Positions 5,997 to 14,205 of a DNA stretch of 24,468 nt are shown here, piece after piece. Position 1 is the stretch's first letter. Each line of letters starts with the position of its first letter. Under the pieces are notes generated by a model. The model was not told where the DNA came from. It was given only the letters and a program-made list of their open reading frames with translations, and ran no database searches. Source of the stretch: a virus; the IMG/VR virus record IMGVR_UViG_3300027806_000150, positions 1 through 24,468 of that record; one strand, 5' to 3'. Both the position numbers and the translations under genes were made by a program.

Positions 5997-6395
5997 ATGG
6001 CAAAGCCTAAGCCCAAGCCCATCGCGTTTACACGCGAGATCGCGGAGGACATCTGCGCCTGGGTCTCCTCCGGCAAGAGCGTCACCGCCTACTGCCGGCA
6101 GCCGAACACGGTCTGCAAATCGACGGTCTTCAACAAGCTGGCCTCCGAGGAGTGGTTCGTCGAGATGTTCGAGAAGGCGGCGCAGGCTCGCGCCCATGCC
6201 GTGGTCGATGAACTGATCGACATCGCCGACAACACGCCCGATCCCGCCGTCGCCCGCAACCGCATCCACGCCCGGCAGTGGTACGCCGGCAAGATGCACA
6301 ACAAGTACGCCGACAAGCAAAAGATCGAGCATGAGGGCGGCATTACAGTAGAGATCGTCCACTTCGGCGCGAAGACTGATGACGACAAGGATTAG
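5997..6395 (+). CDS. terS: Terminase small subunit
   Basis: This 132-aa protein begins MAKPKPKPIAFTREIAEDIC. It has an N-terminal helix-turn-helix-like region (residues about 12-50: FTREIAEDICAWVSSGKSVTAYC and a following STVFNKL helix). A long helical part follows with ARAHAVVDELIDIADN and RNRIHARQWYAGKMHNKYADK. That order is characteristic of phage small terminases, which recognise the packaging start site and assemble as a ring next to TerL. The large subunit starts 17 bases before this gene ends. The ribosome site is weak (AGG near 5986). The frame is open back to 5835, but that part overlaps the previous gene. A GTTTACACG copy lies at codons 10-13. Confidence 0.88.
   Translation: MAKPKPKPIAFTREIAEDICAWVSSGKSVTAYCRQPNTVCKSTVFNKLASEEWFVEMFEKAAQARAHAVVDELIDIADNTPDPAVARNRIHARQWYAGKMHNKYADKQKIEHEGGITVEIVHFGAKTDDDKD
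6026..6034 (+). repeat. GTTTACACG element, copy 3
   Basis: Exact plus-orientation copy within the first 13 codons of the small terminase gene. It is read as GCG TTT ACA CGC, using TTT and ACA codons that are rare in neighbouring genes. Confidence 0.8.
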
Positions 6396-7716
6396 GCTCC
6401 CCAACAACTGGGAGCCTCGAGACTACCAGCTTCCCCTCTGGTCCTACCTCCAGGGGGGCGGCCTTCGTGCAGACGTGGCCGCGCACCGACGGTGGGGCAA
6501 GGACGAGGTCGCGCTGCACTGGACGGCGACCCAGATGGTTCAGCGCCCCGGCAGCTACTGGCACATGCTGCCGGAGGCCTCCCAGGCGCGGAAGGCGATC
6601 TGGGACGCCGTCAACCCGCACACCGGCCTGCGCCGGATCGACGAGGCCTTCCCGCCCGCCCTGCGCGAGACGACGCGCGAGCAGGATATGTTCATCCGCT
6701 TCAAGAACGGCGCGACGTGGCAGGTCGTCGGGTCGGACAACTACAACTCCCTGGTCGGCTCGCCGCCAGTGGGCGTCATCTTCTCCGAGTGGTCGATCGC
6801 CCGCCCCGACGCCTGGACCTACATGAGGCCCATCCTGGCGGAAAACGGCGGCTGGGCGGTGTTCCTGTGGACGCCTCGGGGCCGCAACCACGCCACGCGG
6901 GCCTTCGAAGCGCGCGAGACTGACGCCGATTGGTTCACCCTGCGCTCGCCGGCCAGCGACACCAGTGTGTTTACACGCGATCAACTGGACAAGGAGCGCC
7001 AGGACCTGATCGTCGAGACCGGCTCCCAGGAGGAGGGCGAGGCCCGCTTCCGCCAGGAGTACATGGTCGACTTCAACGTCGCCACGCCGGGCTCCTACTA
7101 CGGCTCCCTGATCGGGGCCGCCGAGGCTGCCGAGCCGTCGCGCTTCCGTCGCGGCCTGTACGACCCGAGCGTCAAGGTGGAGACGTCCTGGGACCTGGGG
7201 ATCGACGACTACACGGCCATCTGGTTCTTCCAGCAGGTCGCCACCGAGGTCCGCGCCATCGACTACTACGAGGTGGGCGGGGAGGGGCTGCAGAGCATCG
7301 TCCGAGAGGCGATCGCCTCCAAGCCCTACGTCTACGGCACCCACTACCTGCCGCACGACGTCCAGGTCAGGGAACTCGGCAACAGCGGCAAGAGCCGGCT
7401 GCAGACCCTGAACGGCCTCGGCCTGACCAACGTCAACGTGGGCGTCCCGACGGACCCCGAGGAGCGCATCAACGCCGGGCGACAGTTGATCCCCGTGACG
7501 TGGTTCGACGTCGACAAGTGCGCCCAGGGCATCGAGCGCCTGCGGAACTACAAGAAGCGGTGGAACGCCGCCCTGGGGACCTACACCGGCCCCCTGCACG
7601 ACCAGAACAGCCACGGCGCTGACGCCTGGGGCGAGTTCGCGATGAACCGAAAGATCAGCCGCTTGGCGACGCCCCGAGGGCGTCCGAGGCCGACGACCGG
7701 AGGCTGGATGGTATGA
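6379..7716 (+). CDS. terL: Terminase large subunit (packaging ATPase/nuclease)
   Basis: This 445-aa protein has the terminase order. RRWGKD at residues 37-42 is the variant Walker A (arginine plus GK). VGVIFSEW at 131-138 is the Walker B strand with E137 as likely catalytic acid. FLWTPRGRNH is a coupling motif. In the nuclease half, SWDLGIDDYTAIW has D272 and D276/D277, and HGADAWGEF has D415, giving the metal-binding acids of the RNaseH-like fold. It pumps DNA into the prohead through the portal and cuts it. It overlaps TerS by 17 bases and the portal gene by ATGA. The length is normal for the compact class of large terminases. A GTTTACACG copy lies in the nuclease half. Confidence 0.95.
   Translation: MTTRIRLPNNWEPRDYQLPLWSYLQGGGLRADVAAHRRWGKDEVALHWTATQMVQRPGSYWHMLPEASQARKAIWDAVNPHTGLRRIDEAFPPALRETTREQDMFIRFKNGATWQVVGSDNYNSLVGSPPVGVIFSEWSIARPDAWTYMRPILAENGGWAVFLWTPRGRNHATRAFEARETDADWFTLRSPASDTSVFTRDQLDKERQDLIVETGSQEEGEARFRQEYMVDFNVATPGSYYGSLIGAAEAAEPSRFRRGLYDPSVKVETSWDLGIDDYTAIWFFQQVATEVRAIDYYEVGGEGLQSIVREAIASKPYVYGTHYLPHDVQVRELGNSGKSRLQTLNGLGLTNVNVGVPTDPEERINAGRQLIPVTWFDVDKCAQGIERLRNYKKRWNAALGTYTGPLHDQNSHGADAWGEFAMNRKISRLATPRGRPRPTTGGWMV
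6969..6977 (+). repeat. GTTTACACG element, copy 4
   Basis: Exact plus-orientation copy inside the large terminase gene, read as GTG TTT ACA CGC (Val-Phe-Thr-Arg). Confidence 0.8.
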
Positions 7717-9689
7717 AGGAAGCAATCCTCGAGGAAGCCCTGGAGGCCTTCGATCTCGCCGCCGAGGCCGAGAACGACAACCGCGAAGAGGCCCTGGACG
7801 ACCTCAGGTTCGCCCGCCTGGGTGACCAGTGGCCGGAGGGCGTCCGCTCCAAGCGGGAGGGCGAGGGCCGTCCCTGCCTGACGATCAACAAGCTGCCCGC
7901 CTTCATCCGTCAGGTGGTCAACGACGCCCGGCAGAACCAGCCGGCGATCAGCGTCCACCCCGCCGACGACAACGCCGACCCCGAGACGGCTGAAATCCTG
8001 GGCGACCTGATCCACAACATCGAGGTCTCCTCGAACGCCGAGGTCGCCTACGACACGGCCCTCGACTTCGCCGTGACGAGCGGCGTCGGCTACTTCCGCA
8101 TCAACACCAAGTATTCCTGCGACGACACCTTCGACCAGGACATCGTGATCGAGCGGGTCGCGAACCCCTTCTCGATCTACGGCGACCCCAACTCGACGGC
8201 AGCCGACAGCAGCGATTGGGACACGGCCTTCGTCGTCGACAGCATGTCCAAGGCCGCCTTCAAGGCGCGCTGGAAGGGCGCTGATGAGGTCGATTGGCAG
8301 GCCGACGGCTACGAGGCGCTGAACGAGAACTGGCGCGTCGAAAACCAAATCCAGATCGCCGAGTTCTGGAAGCGGGAGGAGGTCCTGCGGAAGATCGTCG
8401 CCCTGAGCGACGGGACCATCATGGGCCTGGACGTTTACACGGCCCAGAAGGCCTTCTTCGACGCCCTCGGCGTGTCGATCGTCGGCCAGCCCCGCGAGGT
8501 GCGCTCCAAGAAGGTCGTGCAGCACATCATGACCGGCGCTGAGGTGCTGGAGAGCATCGATTGGGCCGGCCAGTACATCCCGATCGTCCCCGTCTACGGC
8601 GAGGAGATCATGATCGACGGCAGGCGTCGCCTGCGCTCCCTCGTCCGCGACGCGAAGGACCCCCAGCGCCGCGTGAACTACCACACCAGCATGGTGACCG
8701 AGTTAGTCGCCCTGGCCCCCAAAGCGCCCTGGGTGGGCCGCGTTGGGGCCTTCGACACCGACCGTGCGCGCTGGGAGACGGCCAACACCGAGAACCACGC
8801 CTACCTCGAGTACGACGGCAACGACGCCCCGCAGCGCCAGCCCTTCTCAGGCGTGCCCGCCGGCGAGATGCAGCAGGTGCTGCTGGCCTCGGACGACATG
8901 AAGGCCGTCATGGGCCTCCACGACGCCAGCCTCGGCATGCGCTCGAACGAGACGTCTGGCCGGGCGATCATGGCGAGGCAGCGCGAGGGCGACGTCTCGA
9001 CGTTCAACTACATCGACAACCTCAGCCGCGCGATCCGCCACGCAGGCCGCATCATCGTCGACCTGATCCCGAAGGTTTACTCGGTCCCGCGCGTCATTCG
9101 CGTCATGGATCGCGAGGGAACGCCCCGCAACGTCCAGGTCAACCAGCCCTTCGTGCCGGGCGAGGAGGGGGCTCAGACCGGCCAGCCGGTGGAGGCCGAG
9201 AACCCCGACATCGCCAAAATCTACGACCTGACGGCTGGCAAGTACGACGTCATCGTCAAGGCCGGCCCCAGCTTCACGAGCCGCCGAGAGGAGGCCGCGA
9301 CGCAGATGATCGAACTGGTCCGCGCGTTCCCGCAGGCGGCTCCCGTCATCGGCGACATGCTGGCCAAGAACCTCGATTGGCCGGGCGCAGACGACCTCGC
9401 TGTGCGGATGCAGGCCCTCCTGCCGCCCCAGGTGCAGGCCGCCCTGGCCGGCAAGCAGCCGCCGTCGCCCGAGCAGATGCAGATGCAGGCCCAGGTGCAG
9501 CAGATGCAGCAGGCCGGCCAGCAGCTTCAGCAGGCCCTCCAGCAGGCGCAGGCGCAGATCGAACAACTGCGGGCTGACCGCTCCCTGGAGGAGCGGAAGC
9601 TGGAGATCGAGGCCTACGAGGCCGAGACGCGCCGCATCGCTGAAGAGAACAAGTCGATGCCTGAGGGCGTCGCATACATTTCGCAATAA
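7713..9689 (+). CDS. Portal protein, P22 gp1 family
   Basis: This 658-aa protein sits directly after TerL, overlapping it by ATGA, with GGAGG at 7699-7703. The N-terminal part (ARLGDQWPEGVRSKREGEGR, then LTINKLPAFIRQVVNDARQN) and the central SNETSGRAIMARQREGD are hallmarks of P22-like portals. The portal is a dodecameric ring at one head vertex through which DNA enters and leaves. The final part (from about residue 575) is a Gln/Met/Ala-rich coiled coil with repeated QMQ and QQAQAQ units, comparable to the C-terminal barrel of P22 gp1. The total is somewhat shorter than P22 gp1 (725 aa). Assignment is firm from motifs and order. Confidence 0.93.
   Translation: MKEAILEEALEAFDLAAEAENDNREEALDDLRFARLGDQWPEGVRSKREGEGRPCLTINKLPAFIRQVVNDARQNQPAISVHPADDNADPETAEILGDLIHNIEVSSNAEVAYDTALDFAVTSGVGYFRINTKYSCDDTFDQDIVIERVANPFSIYGDPNSTAADSSDWDTAFVVDSMSKAAFKARWKGADEVDWQADGYEALNENWRVENQIQIAEFWKREEVLRKIVALSDGTIMGLDVYTAQKAFFDALGVSIVGQPREVRSKKVVQHIMTGAEVLESIDWAGQYIPIVPVYGEEIMIDGRRRLRSLVRDAKDPQRRVNYHTSMVTELVALAPKAPWVGRVGAFDTDRARWETANTENHAYLEYDGNDAPQRQPFSGVPAGEMQQVLLASDDMKAVMGLHDASLGMRSNETSGRAIMARQREGDVSTFNYIDNLSRAIRHAGRIIVDLIPKVYSVPRVIRVMDREGTPRNVQVNQPFVPGEEGAQTGQPVEAENPDIAKIYDLTAGKYDVIVKAGPSFTSRREEAATQMIELVRAFPQAAPVIGDMLAKNLDWPGADDLAVRMQALLPPQVQAALAGKQPPSPEQMQMQAQVQQMQQAGQQLQQALQQAQAQIEQLRADRSLEERKLEIEAYEAETRRIAEENKSMPEGVAYISQ
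8433..8441 (+). repeat. GTTTACACG element, copy 5
   Basis: Exact plus-orientation copy inside the portal gene, read in a different phase from copies 3 and 4 (GAC GTT TAC ACG). The conserved unit is therefore the DNA word and not a peptide. Confidence 0.8.
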
Positions 9690-9712
9690 CCCTTAGTCGA
9701 GAGGACCAAGGG
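9690..9712 (+). terminator. Weak hairpin after the portal gene
   Basis: CCCTT (9690-9694) pairs with AAGGG (9708-9712), with a few further inner pairs possible. No U-tract follows, so it may stabilise or separate transcripts more than terminate them. Confidence 0.35.
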
Positions 9713-9725
9713 ACTGCGATTGCAA

Positions 9726-9751
9726 GCAGCGTCGAGATGACGCCGCCCCTC
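9726..9751 (+). promoter_or_regulatory. Repeated leader stem-loop, copy 1 (before scaffold gene)
   Basis: The segment starts GCAGCGTCGAGATGACGC and continues CGCCCCTC. GCGTC (9729-9733) pairs with GACGC (9739-9743) around GAGAT. Nearly the same 25 bases precede the coat gene at 10651. The stem is identical and only the loop length differs by one base, which is what conservation of RNA structure would look like. Confidence 0.55.
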
Positions 9752-9765
9752 TGGAAGCAGAAACT

Positions 9766-10632
9766 ATGACTATTGAAAGTGAAGTCGAGACCAACCTTGG
9801 CGATGACGAGTACATCGACAGTGGAGTTGAGGCTGAAGACGGAGACGAAGACCAGTCTGAGGAATACCTTGAAGACGGCGAAGAGGGTGATGAGCCCGAA
9901 GCCGAGGAAGAGGAAACCGAAGAAGTTGAGGTCTCCGGTAAGAAGTACAAGCTGCCCAGGTCCCTCAAGGACAACCTGATGATGCAGCAGGACTACACCC
10001 GCAAGACCACCGAACTCTCCGAAAGCCGCAAGGCCTTCGAAGCGGAGCGAGCGCAACGCATCGCCGCCGTCGAGGAGATGCAGGAGGACTACGGGCGCGT
10101 CCACGCCCTCAAGTCGCAGGTCGCTGAGTTCGAGAAGATCAACTGGTCGAACTTGAGCGCCATCGACCCCGCAGAGGCCCAGGCCCTGTGGATGACCTAC
10201 CAGCAGGTGAAGGACGGACTGTCCAACGCCGAAAATGATCTGAAGACGAAGACCGAAGGCCGTCTGCGGGACCAGCGAGAGAACCTCGCCAAGGCGATGC
10301 AGGAAACGGGTCGAGTTCTCTCTCGCGAGATCAAGGGCTGGTCGCCGGAACTGAGCGGAAAGCTGGCCGAGTTCGCCGAAACCTACGGCGTGCCCCGGTC
10401 GGAACTGTTCGAGACCCCCGACCCGCGTATCTGGAAGCTGTTGAACGACGCCTACCAGGGACGCCAGACCCAGACAAAGCAGAAGGCGACCGAACGCCAG
10501 CAAAGGGTGCAGCAGGTGCAGCCCGCAAAGTCCGTCCAGGGGAGACCCATCCCCCCGACCGGATTGAGCGACCGCCTGAGCGCCGCAGAGTGGGCACGTC
10601 GCCGCAACGCCCAGTTGGCCAAGCGCCGCTAG
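9766..10632 (+). CDS. Scaffolding protein
   Basis: This 288-aa protein lies between portal and coat genes, the usual scaffold position in P22-like phages (P22 scaffold is 303 aa). The first 60 residues are extremely acidic. A short patch, VEVSGKKYKLPRSLKDNLMM, follows, then a long charged coiled coil (residues about 85-190). The end is basic (AAEWARRRNAQLAKRR), as expected for the coat-binding helix-turn-helix of P22-like scaffolds. It would direct coat assembly and then leave the head. The start of the gene uses GAA, AGT, ATT and GTT codons much more than its neighbours. GGAAG at 9753-9757 is the likely ribosome site. Confidence 0.85.
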   Translation: MTIESEVETNLGDDEYIDSGVEAEDGDEDQSEEYLEDGEEGDEPEAEEEETEEVEVSGKKYKLPRSLKDNLMMQQDYTRKTTELSESRKAFEAERAQRIAAVEEMQEDYGRVHALKSQVAEFEKINWSNLSAIDPAEAQALWMTYQQVKDGLSNAENDLKTKTEGRLRDQRENLAKAMQETGRVLSREIKGWSPELSGKLAEFAETYGVPRSELFETPDPRIWKLLNDAYQGRQTQTKQKATERQQRVQQVQPAKSVQGRPIPPTGLSDRLSAAEWARRRNAQLAKRR

Positions 10633-10650
10633 GGCGAACTCCCCTCCACC

Positions 10651-10675
10651 GCAGCGTCGGATGACGCCGCCCCTC
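10651..10675 (+). promoter_or_regulatory. Repeated leader stem-loop, copy 2 (before coat gene)
   Basis: GCGTC (10654-10658) pairs with GACGC (10663-10667) around GGAT, flanked as in copy 1 by GCA before and CGCCCCTC after. The coat gene's ribosome site GAAGGA (10681-10686) follows within a few bases, so the structure could influence translation or mark an RNA-processing site. Confidence 0.55.
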
Positions 10676-10694
10676 CCTTAGAAGGACCCCTTCG

Positions 10695-11912
10695 ATGCCC
10701 AATACTCTGATCACCCCGACGCAGGTGACCCGCGAGGCCCTGCGCGTCCTCCACCAGAAGCTGAACTTCATCGGCTCCATCACCCGCGACTACGACAGCC
10801 AGTACGCGAAGAAAGAGGCGAAGATCGGCGACACGCTGAAAATCCGCCTCCCGAACCAGTACGTCGTGCGGAGCGGCGCGACCCTGAACATCACCCCGCC
10901 CCTCGGCGACACCGTCGAGCAGACGGTCGACCTGCGGGTCAACCAGCAGCGCGGTGTGGACCTCGCGTTCACCTCCGTCGACCTGACGCTGTCTCTGGAC
11001 GACTTCTCCGAGCGCATCATCGAGCCGGCGATGAACGTCCTGGCGGCGAACATCGAAGCGGACGCCATGTCGATGTACCGCTCCGTGTCGCAGTCGATCT
11101 GGAACGGCGGCTCTCCGTCCTCGTTCCCGCAGGTGCTGGCGGGCCGCAAGGTCCTGGTGGACGCCCTGGCTCCGCTGGGCAACCGCACGGCCAACCTGAA
11201 CACGACCGACAACGTCGACCTCGTCGACGCTCTGAAGGGCCTGTTCAACGACACGACCAACCTGTCGAAGCAGTACCGCGAAGGCTACATGGGTCGCACC
11301 GCAGGGTTCGACTTCATGGAGAACACCCTGTGGCCCAGCCACACGAACGGGGCGCGCGTCGCGAACACCTACCGCACCAACACCCAGGTCGGCACCCTGG
11401 CGCTGGATGGTACGGCCTACTCGACGATCACCCTGGCGACCGGCACCGGCGCGGCCAACGTCGGAGACGTGTTCACCATCGAAAACTGCTTCCGCGTCCA
11501 CCCCGAGACCCGCGTGTCGACGGGCGTCCTGCAGCAGTTCGTGGTCACGGCGGCCTTCGCCGGTGGCGCTGGCCCGATCTCGATCAGCCCCGCCATCGTC
11601 CTCGGTGGCGCCCGGCAGAACTGCGTCATCCCGACGACCTCTGCGACGGCGGTGGTGACCTTCCTCGGCACCGCCTCGGCGACTGCCGGCACCTCGCTCC
11701 TGTACCACAAGGACGCCTTCGCCTTCGCGACGGCTGACATGGTGATGCCGGATGGTGTGGATTGGAAGAGCCGGCAGGTGCTGGACGGCATCTCGATGCG
11801 GATCATCCGCCAGTACGACATCAACAACGACAGGTTCCCCTGCCGTCTGGATGTCCTCTACGGCTACGCTCCGATCCGCCCGAGCCTCGCCGTTCGCCTC
11901 CACAACCGCTAG
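10695..11912 (+). CDS. Major capsid (coat) protein, P22 gp5 family
   Basis: This 405-aa protein begins MPNTLITPTQVTREALRVLH, the characteristic start of P22-type coat proteins. KKEAKIGDTLKIRLPNQYVV and the DFSERIIEPAMNVLAANIE helix complete the HK97-fold core. Residues about 215-320 form a beta-rich, Gly/Ala/Thr segment comparable to the inserted domain of P22 coat. The end (CRLDVLYGYAPIRPSLAVRL) is also typical. It forms the icosahedral shell around the scaffold. P22 gp5 is 430 aa, so the length fits. GAAGGA at 10681-10686 is the ribosome site. A strong terminator follows, which suits a highly expressed gene. Confidence 0.94.
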   Translation: MPNTLITPTQVTREALRVLHQKLNFIGSITRDYDSQYAKKEAKIGDTLKIRLPNQYVVRSGATLNITPPLGDTVEQTVDLRVNQQRGVDLAFTSVDLTLSLDDFSERIIEPAMNVLAANIEADAMSMYRSVSQSIWNGGSPSSFPQVLAGRKVLVDALAPLGNRTANLNTTDNVDLVDALKGLFNDTTNLSKQYREGYMGRTAGFDFMENTLWPSHTNGARVANTYRTNTQVGTLALDGTAYSTITLATGTGAANVGDVFTIENCFRVHPETRVSTGVLQQFVVTAAFAGGAGPISISPAIVLGGARQNCVIPTTSATAVVTFLGTASATAGTSLLYHKDAFAFATADMVMPDGVDWKSRQVLDGISMRIIRQYDINNDRFPCRLDVLYGYAPIRPSLAVRLHNR

Positions 11913-11925
11913 GCCTAAGGCCGGT

Positions 11926-11959
11926 GGGCCACCCTTCAACGGGTGGCCCGCTTTCTTTT
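11926..11959 (+). terminator. Intrinsic terminator after the coat gene
   Basis: GGGCCACCC (11926-11934) pairs perfectly with GGGTGGCCC (11941-11949) around TTCAAC, followed by GCTTTCTTTT. It probably trims coat transcripts while letting some transcription continue into the tail genes. Confidence 0.9.
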
Positions 11960-11973
11960 CAGAAGGGCACCCT

Positions 11974-12282
11974 ATGGGCGCTATGATCAACGAAGACCGC
12001 TTCGGCGTTGTCTCTGCCACCCTCGACGTTGCGTCGGTCGCGGCGGCGACCACGGCGCAGCAGACGTTCACCGTCCCCGGCCTCCGCGTCGGCGACATCG
12101 TCATCCCCATGAAGCCGAGCCTGACGGCTGGCCTGGGCATTGCCGGCGCGCGGGTTTCCGCTGCCGACACCCTCGCCATCACCTTCATCAACGCGACGGC
12201 TGGCGCGCTCGACCCGGCGGCTGAGGCCTACCTCATCTTCTGGTTCCGGCCCGAGAAGACCTCCACCGTCGTCGTGGCCTAA
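11974..12282 (+). CDS. Small virion protein, probable capsid decoration
   Basis: This 102-aa protein has AGAAGGG (11961-11967) before its ATG, just after the coat terminator. The frame upstream to 11752 overlaps the coat gene and the terminator and is rejected. The sequence is beta-rich with no charged helices (TTAQQTFTVPGLRVGDIVIP, then SAADTLAITFINATAG and AYLIFWFRPE). Proteins of this size and texture directly after the coat gene in related phages are usually head-decoration or stabilising proteins. I recognise the pattern but not a named family, so the role is inferred mostly from position. Confidence 0.7.
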   Translation: MGAMINEDRFGVVSATLDVASVAAATTAQQTFTVPGLRVGDIVIPMKPSLTAGLGIAGARVSAADTLAITFINATAGALDPAAEAYLIFWFRPEKTSTVVVA

Positions 12283-12288
12283 CACTAA

Positions 12289-12312
12289 GAGCCGCCCCTC
12301 AGTGGGCGGCTC
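12289..12312 (+). terminator. Strong hairpin after the decoration-like gene
   Basis: GAGCCGCCC (12289-12297) pairs perfectly with GGGCGGCTC (12304-12312) around CTCAGT. The following TGCCCGTTT is a poor U-tract and already belongs to a GTTTACACG copy. It may be a partial terminator or an RNA-stability element. Confidence 0.6.
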
Positions 12313-12317
12313 TGCCC

Positions 12318-12326
12318 GTTTACACG
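12318..12326 (+). repeat. GTTTACACG element, copy 6
   Basis: Exact plus-orientation copy between a hairpin and a ribosome site. Its last G is also the first base of GGAGAG (12326-12331), which serves the gene at 12336. This is one of two copies lying wholly outside genes. Confidence 0.8.
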
Positions 12327-12335
12327 GAGAGCAGC

Positions 12336-12968
12336 ATGGCCCTCGACACCTTCACCAACCTGAAGGCCGACTTGGCCATCTGGCTCTCGCGCTCCGACAT
12401 GACGGATCGCATCCCCACCTTCATCACCCTCGCCGAGGCGACGATGAACCGCGCCCTGCGGACGAAGGGATCGACGGGGCGGTCCACGGCAAGCGTCAAT
12501 ACGGAATACACCGACTTGCCGGCCAACTTCGCCGAGGCGATCTCGATCACGACGACGCACAACGGCCAGATCGTGAACCTGGACCCCGTCGCGCAGGAGA
12601 CGATGGACGGCTACGAGGCCTCCACCGACTGCCCGAAGATGTACGCGATCGTCGGCGGCCAGCTTCGCCTCTATCCGACGCCCAACACGACCTACGTCCT
12701 GGCCATGACCTACTTCCAGAAGGTCCCCGCCCTGAGCGATACGACCGCGACGAACTGGGTCCTGGAGAGCCACCCAGACGCCTATCTGTACGGCGCTCTG
12801 TTCCATGCCGGCCCCCTCCTGCGCGACGCGGAGGCGATGGCCATCCACAAGTCCCTCTTCGACACCGCCATCAGCCAGATGCTCTCTGAGCGCCGCCTGC
12901 CGGGCGGCAAGCTGCGCGTGGATGAGGCTGTCGCCGCGACGGGCCGCTTCAACATCATCACGGGGTAG
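12336..12968 (+). CDS. Head-tail adaptor (connector) protein
   Basis: This 210-aa protein begins MALDTFTNLKADLAIWLSRS with a FITLAEATMNRALR helix. A beta part follows (TDLPANFAEAISITTTHNGQ, GGQLRLYPTPNTTYVLAMTY), then helices (ESHPDAYLYGALFHAGPLLRD). This helix-beta-helix order is that of the adaptor proteins of podoviruses (SU10-type adaptor family), which bind under the portal ring and start the tail. Position after coat and before tail genes agrees. The ribosome site GGAGAG overlaps a GTTTACACG element. No truncation is seen. P22 uses an unrelated-looking gp4 at this place, so the family name is from memory. Confidence 0.8.
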   Translation: MALDTFTNLKADLAIWLSRSDMTDRIPTFITLAEATMNRALRTKGSTGRSTASVNTEYTDLPANFAEAISITTTHNGQIVNLDPVAQETMDGYEASTDCPKMYAIVGGQLRLYPTPNTTYVLAMTYFQKVPALSDTTATNWVLESHPDAYLYGALFHAGPLLRDAEAMAIHKSLFDTAISQMLSERRLPGGKLRVDEAVAATGRFNIITG

Positions 12969-12972
12969 CGGC

Positions 12973-13401
12973 ATGTCCAAAGGCGACACCTTCGAAAACG
13001 ACATCCTGAAGCTGATCTTCCAGGCCGTGGCCATCGCCAACATCGCGGACAACGCGGCCTCCTCTCCGCTCACCCAGCTTTGGATTTCCCTGCATACGGC
13101 AGACCCTGGCGAGGCGGGCAACCAGACCACCAACGAGACCAGCTACGGAAGCTACGCCCGCGTGGCCCTGGCGCGGTCGGCGGGTGGCTGGACCGTGACG
13201 GGCAACGTGGTCTCACCGGCCTCCAACGTCGACTTCCCAGCCTGCACCTCCGGCACCCCGACGATCACGCACGTCGCCGTCGGAACGGCCTCGAGCGGAG
13301 CCGGTAAGCTGCTCTACCGAGGCGCGCTGACGCCCTCCATCGCCGTCAGCCCCGGCATCCAACCGCGCCTCACCACCGGCTCCACGATCACGGAGGAGTA
13401 G
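12973..13401 (+). CDS. Tail-region virion protein with HTADPG motif, 142 aa
   Basis: The protein contains LWISLHTADPGEAGNQTTNE followed by SYGSYARVALAR, a combination I know from a widespread phage family often annotated as tail fibre or Gp80-like. Residues 1-30 are a hydrophobic-polar helix. The rest is beta-rich and ends with a strand-turn pattern (GIQPRLTTGSTITEE). The ATG at 12973 follows the adaptor stop by four bases, with only a weak GGGG ribosome site, so coupling with the upstream gene is likely. The exact role in the virion is not established; a fibre base or small tail component is the usual suggestion. Confidence 0.75.
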   Translation: MSKGDTFENDILKLIFQAVAIANIADNAASSPLTQLWISLHTADPGEAGNQTTNETSYGSYARVALARSAGGWTVTGNVVSPASNVDFPACTSGTPTITHVAVGTASSGAGKLLYRGALTPSIAVSPGIQPRLTTGSTITEE

Positions 13402-13404
13402 GCC

Positions 13405-14205
13405 GTGCCCATCGCGAACAACGACGACTACGTCGGCAGTGCCAAGCAGGTCATCGAGTGGATGCGGTCGGTCACACGCACGACCGTTATCGGCGGGTGG
13501 TTCACCCTGTTCGAACTGGCGGGGCAGCCCGGCCCAGGAACCCTGGCGGCGGGCAACACAGCCTCCGGTGTGGTTCACGACGACGCCATCGCGGGCTACC
13601 CGCAGATCAACAGCTTCGCTGGCGGGGCCGTCGGCTACCTGACCCGCTTCGCCGGTCATGGCTCCGCAGCCGGAAAACTGGCCCTCTACGACCGCCTCTT
13701 TGTGTGCGGGGCCTATCCCGGCATCCAATCGCGCTTGGCGCTGTCCTCGCCGCCGACCGGCTGGCAGTCCCGCGTACCCGGCTCCGACTACAAGGGCCTC
13801 GAAATCTGGATCGAGTGCGTCACGGCTCTGGCGGCGACGGCGACAATCACGGTGGAGTACCTCGACCAGGACGGCAACGCGGGGACGACCGGCGCGGTCA
13901 GCGTCGGCGGCGCTCTGACCCTCGGTCGGATGATCCAGCTTCCGCTGCAGGCGGGCGACAGCGGCGTCTCGGGCCTTGTGGCCATCACCTCCTCCGGCGC
14001 AGCGTCTGGCACCTTCAATGTCATGATTATGCGCCCCCTGATCTCCTGCTTCCGCTTTCCGTTCGCGAACGGCGGTGACACCTGGGACTACCTCAAGACC
14101 GGCCTGCCTGTGGTCTACGACAACTCCGCGCTTTACCCGGTCTTCGCCATGGACGGCACGTCTTCCGGCGTCCCCGAACTCAGCATCGAGATCGGGTCGA
14201 AGTAG
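13405..14205 (+). CDS. Virion-associated protein, paralogue A, 266 aa
   Basis: The start is GTG 13405, supported by GGAGGAG at 13391-13397. The product is beta-rich and closely resembles the next gene's product. Shared segments are GTLAAGNT, GYP-INSFAGGA-GYLTR, RVPGSD-KGL--WIE-VTA and VYDNSAL. No enzyme motif is visible. I recall similar 250-270-aa proteins in many phages between head-tail connector and fibre genes, where they are annotated only as virion or hypothetical proteins. The N-terminus (ANNDDYVGSAKQVIEWMRSV) may be the attachment part, as it is conserved in type in both copies. Role inferred: tail or fibre component. Confidence 0.75.
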   Translation: MPIANNDDYVGSAKQVIEWMRSVTRTTVIGGWFTLFELAGQPGPGTLAAGNTASGVVHDDAIAGYPQINSFAGGAVGYLTRFAGHGSAAGKLALYDRLFVCGAYPGIQSRLALSSPPTGWQSRVPGSDYKGLEIWIECVTALAATATITVEYLDQDGNAGTTGAVSVGGALTLGRMIQLPLQAGDSGVSGLVAITSSGAASGTFNVMIMRPLISCFRFPFANGGDTWDYLKTGLPVVYDNSALYPVFAMDGTSSGVPELSIEIGSK

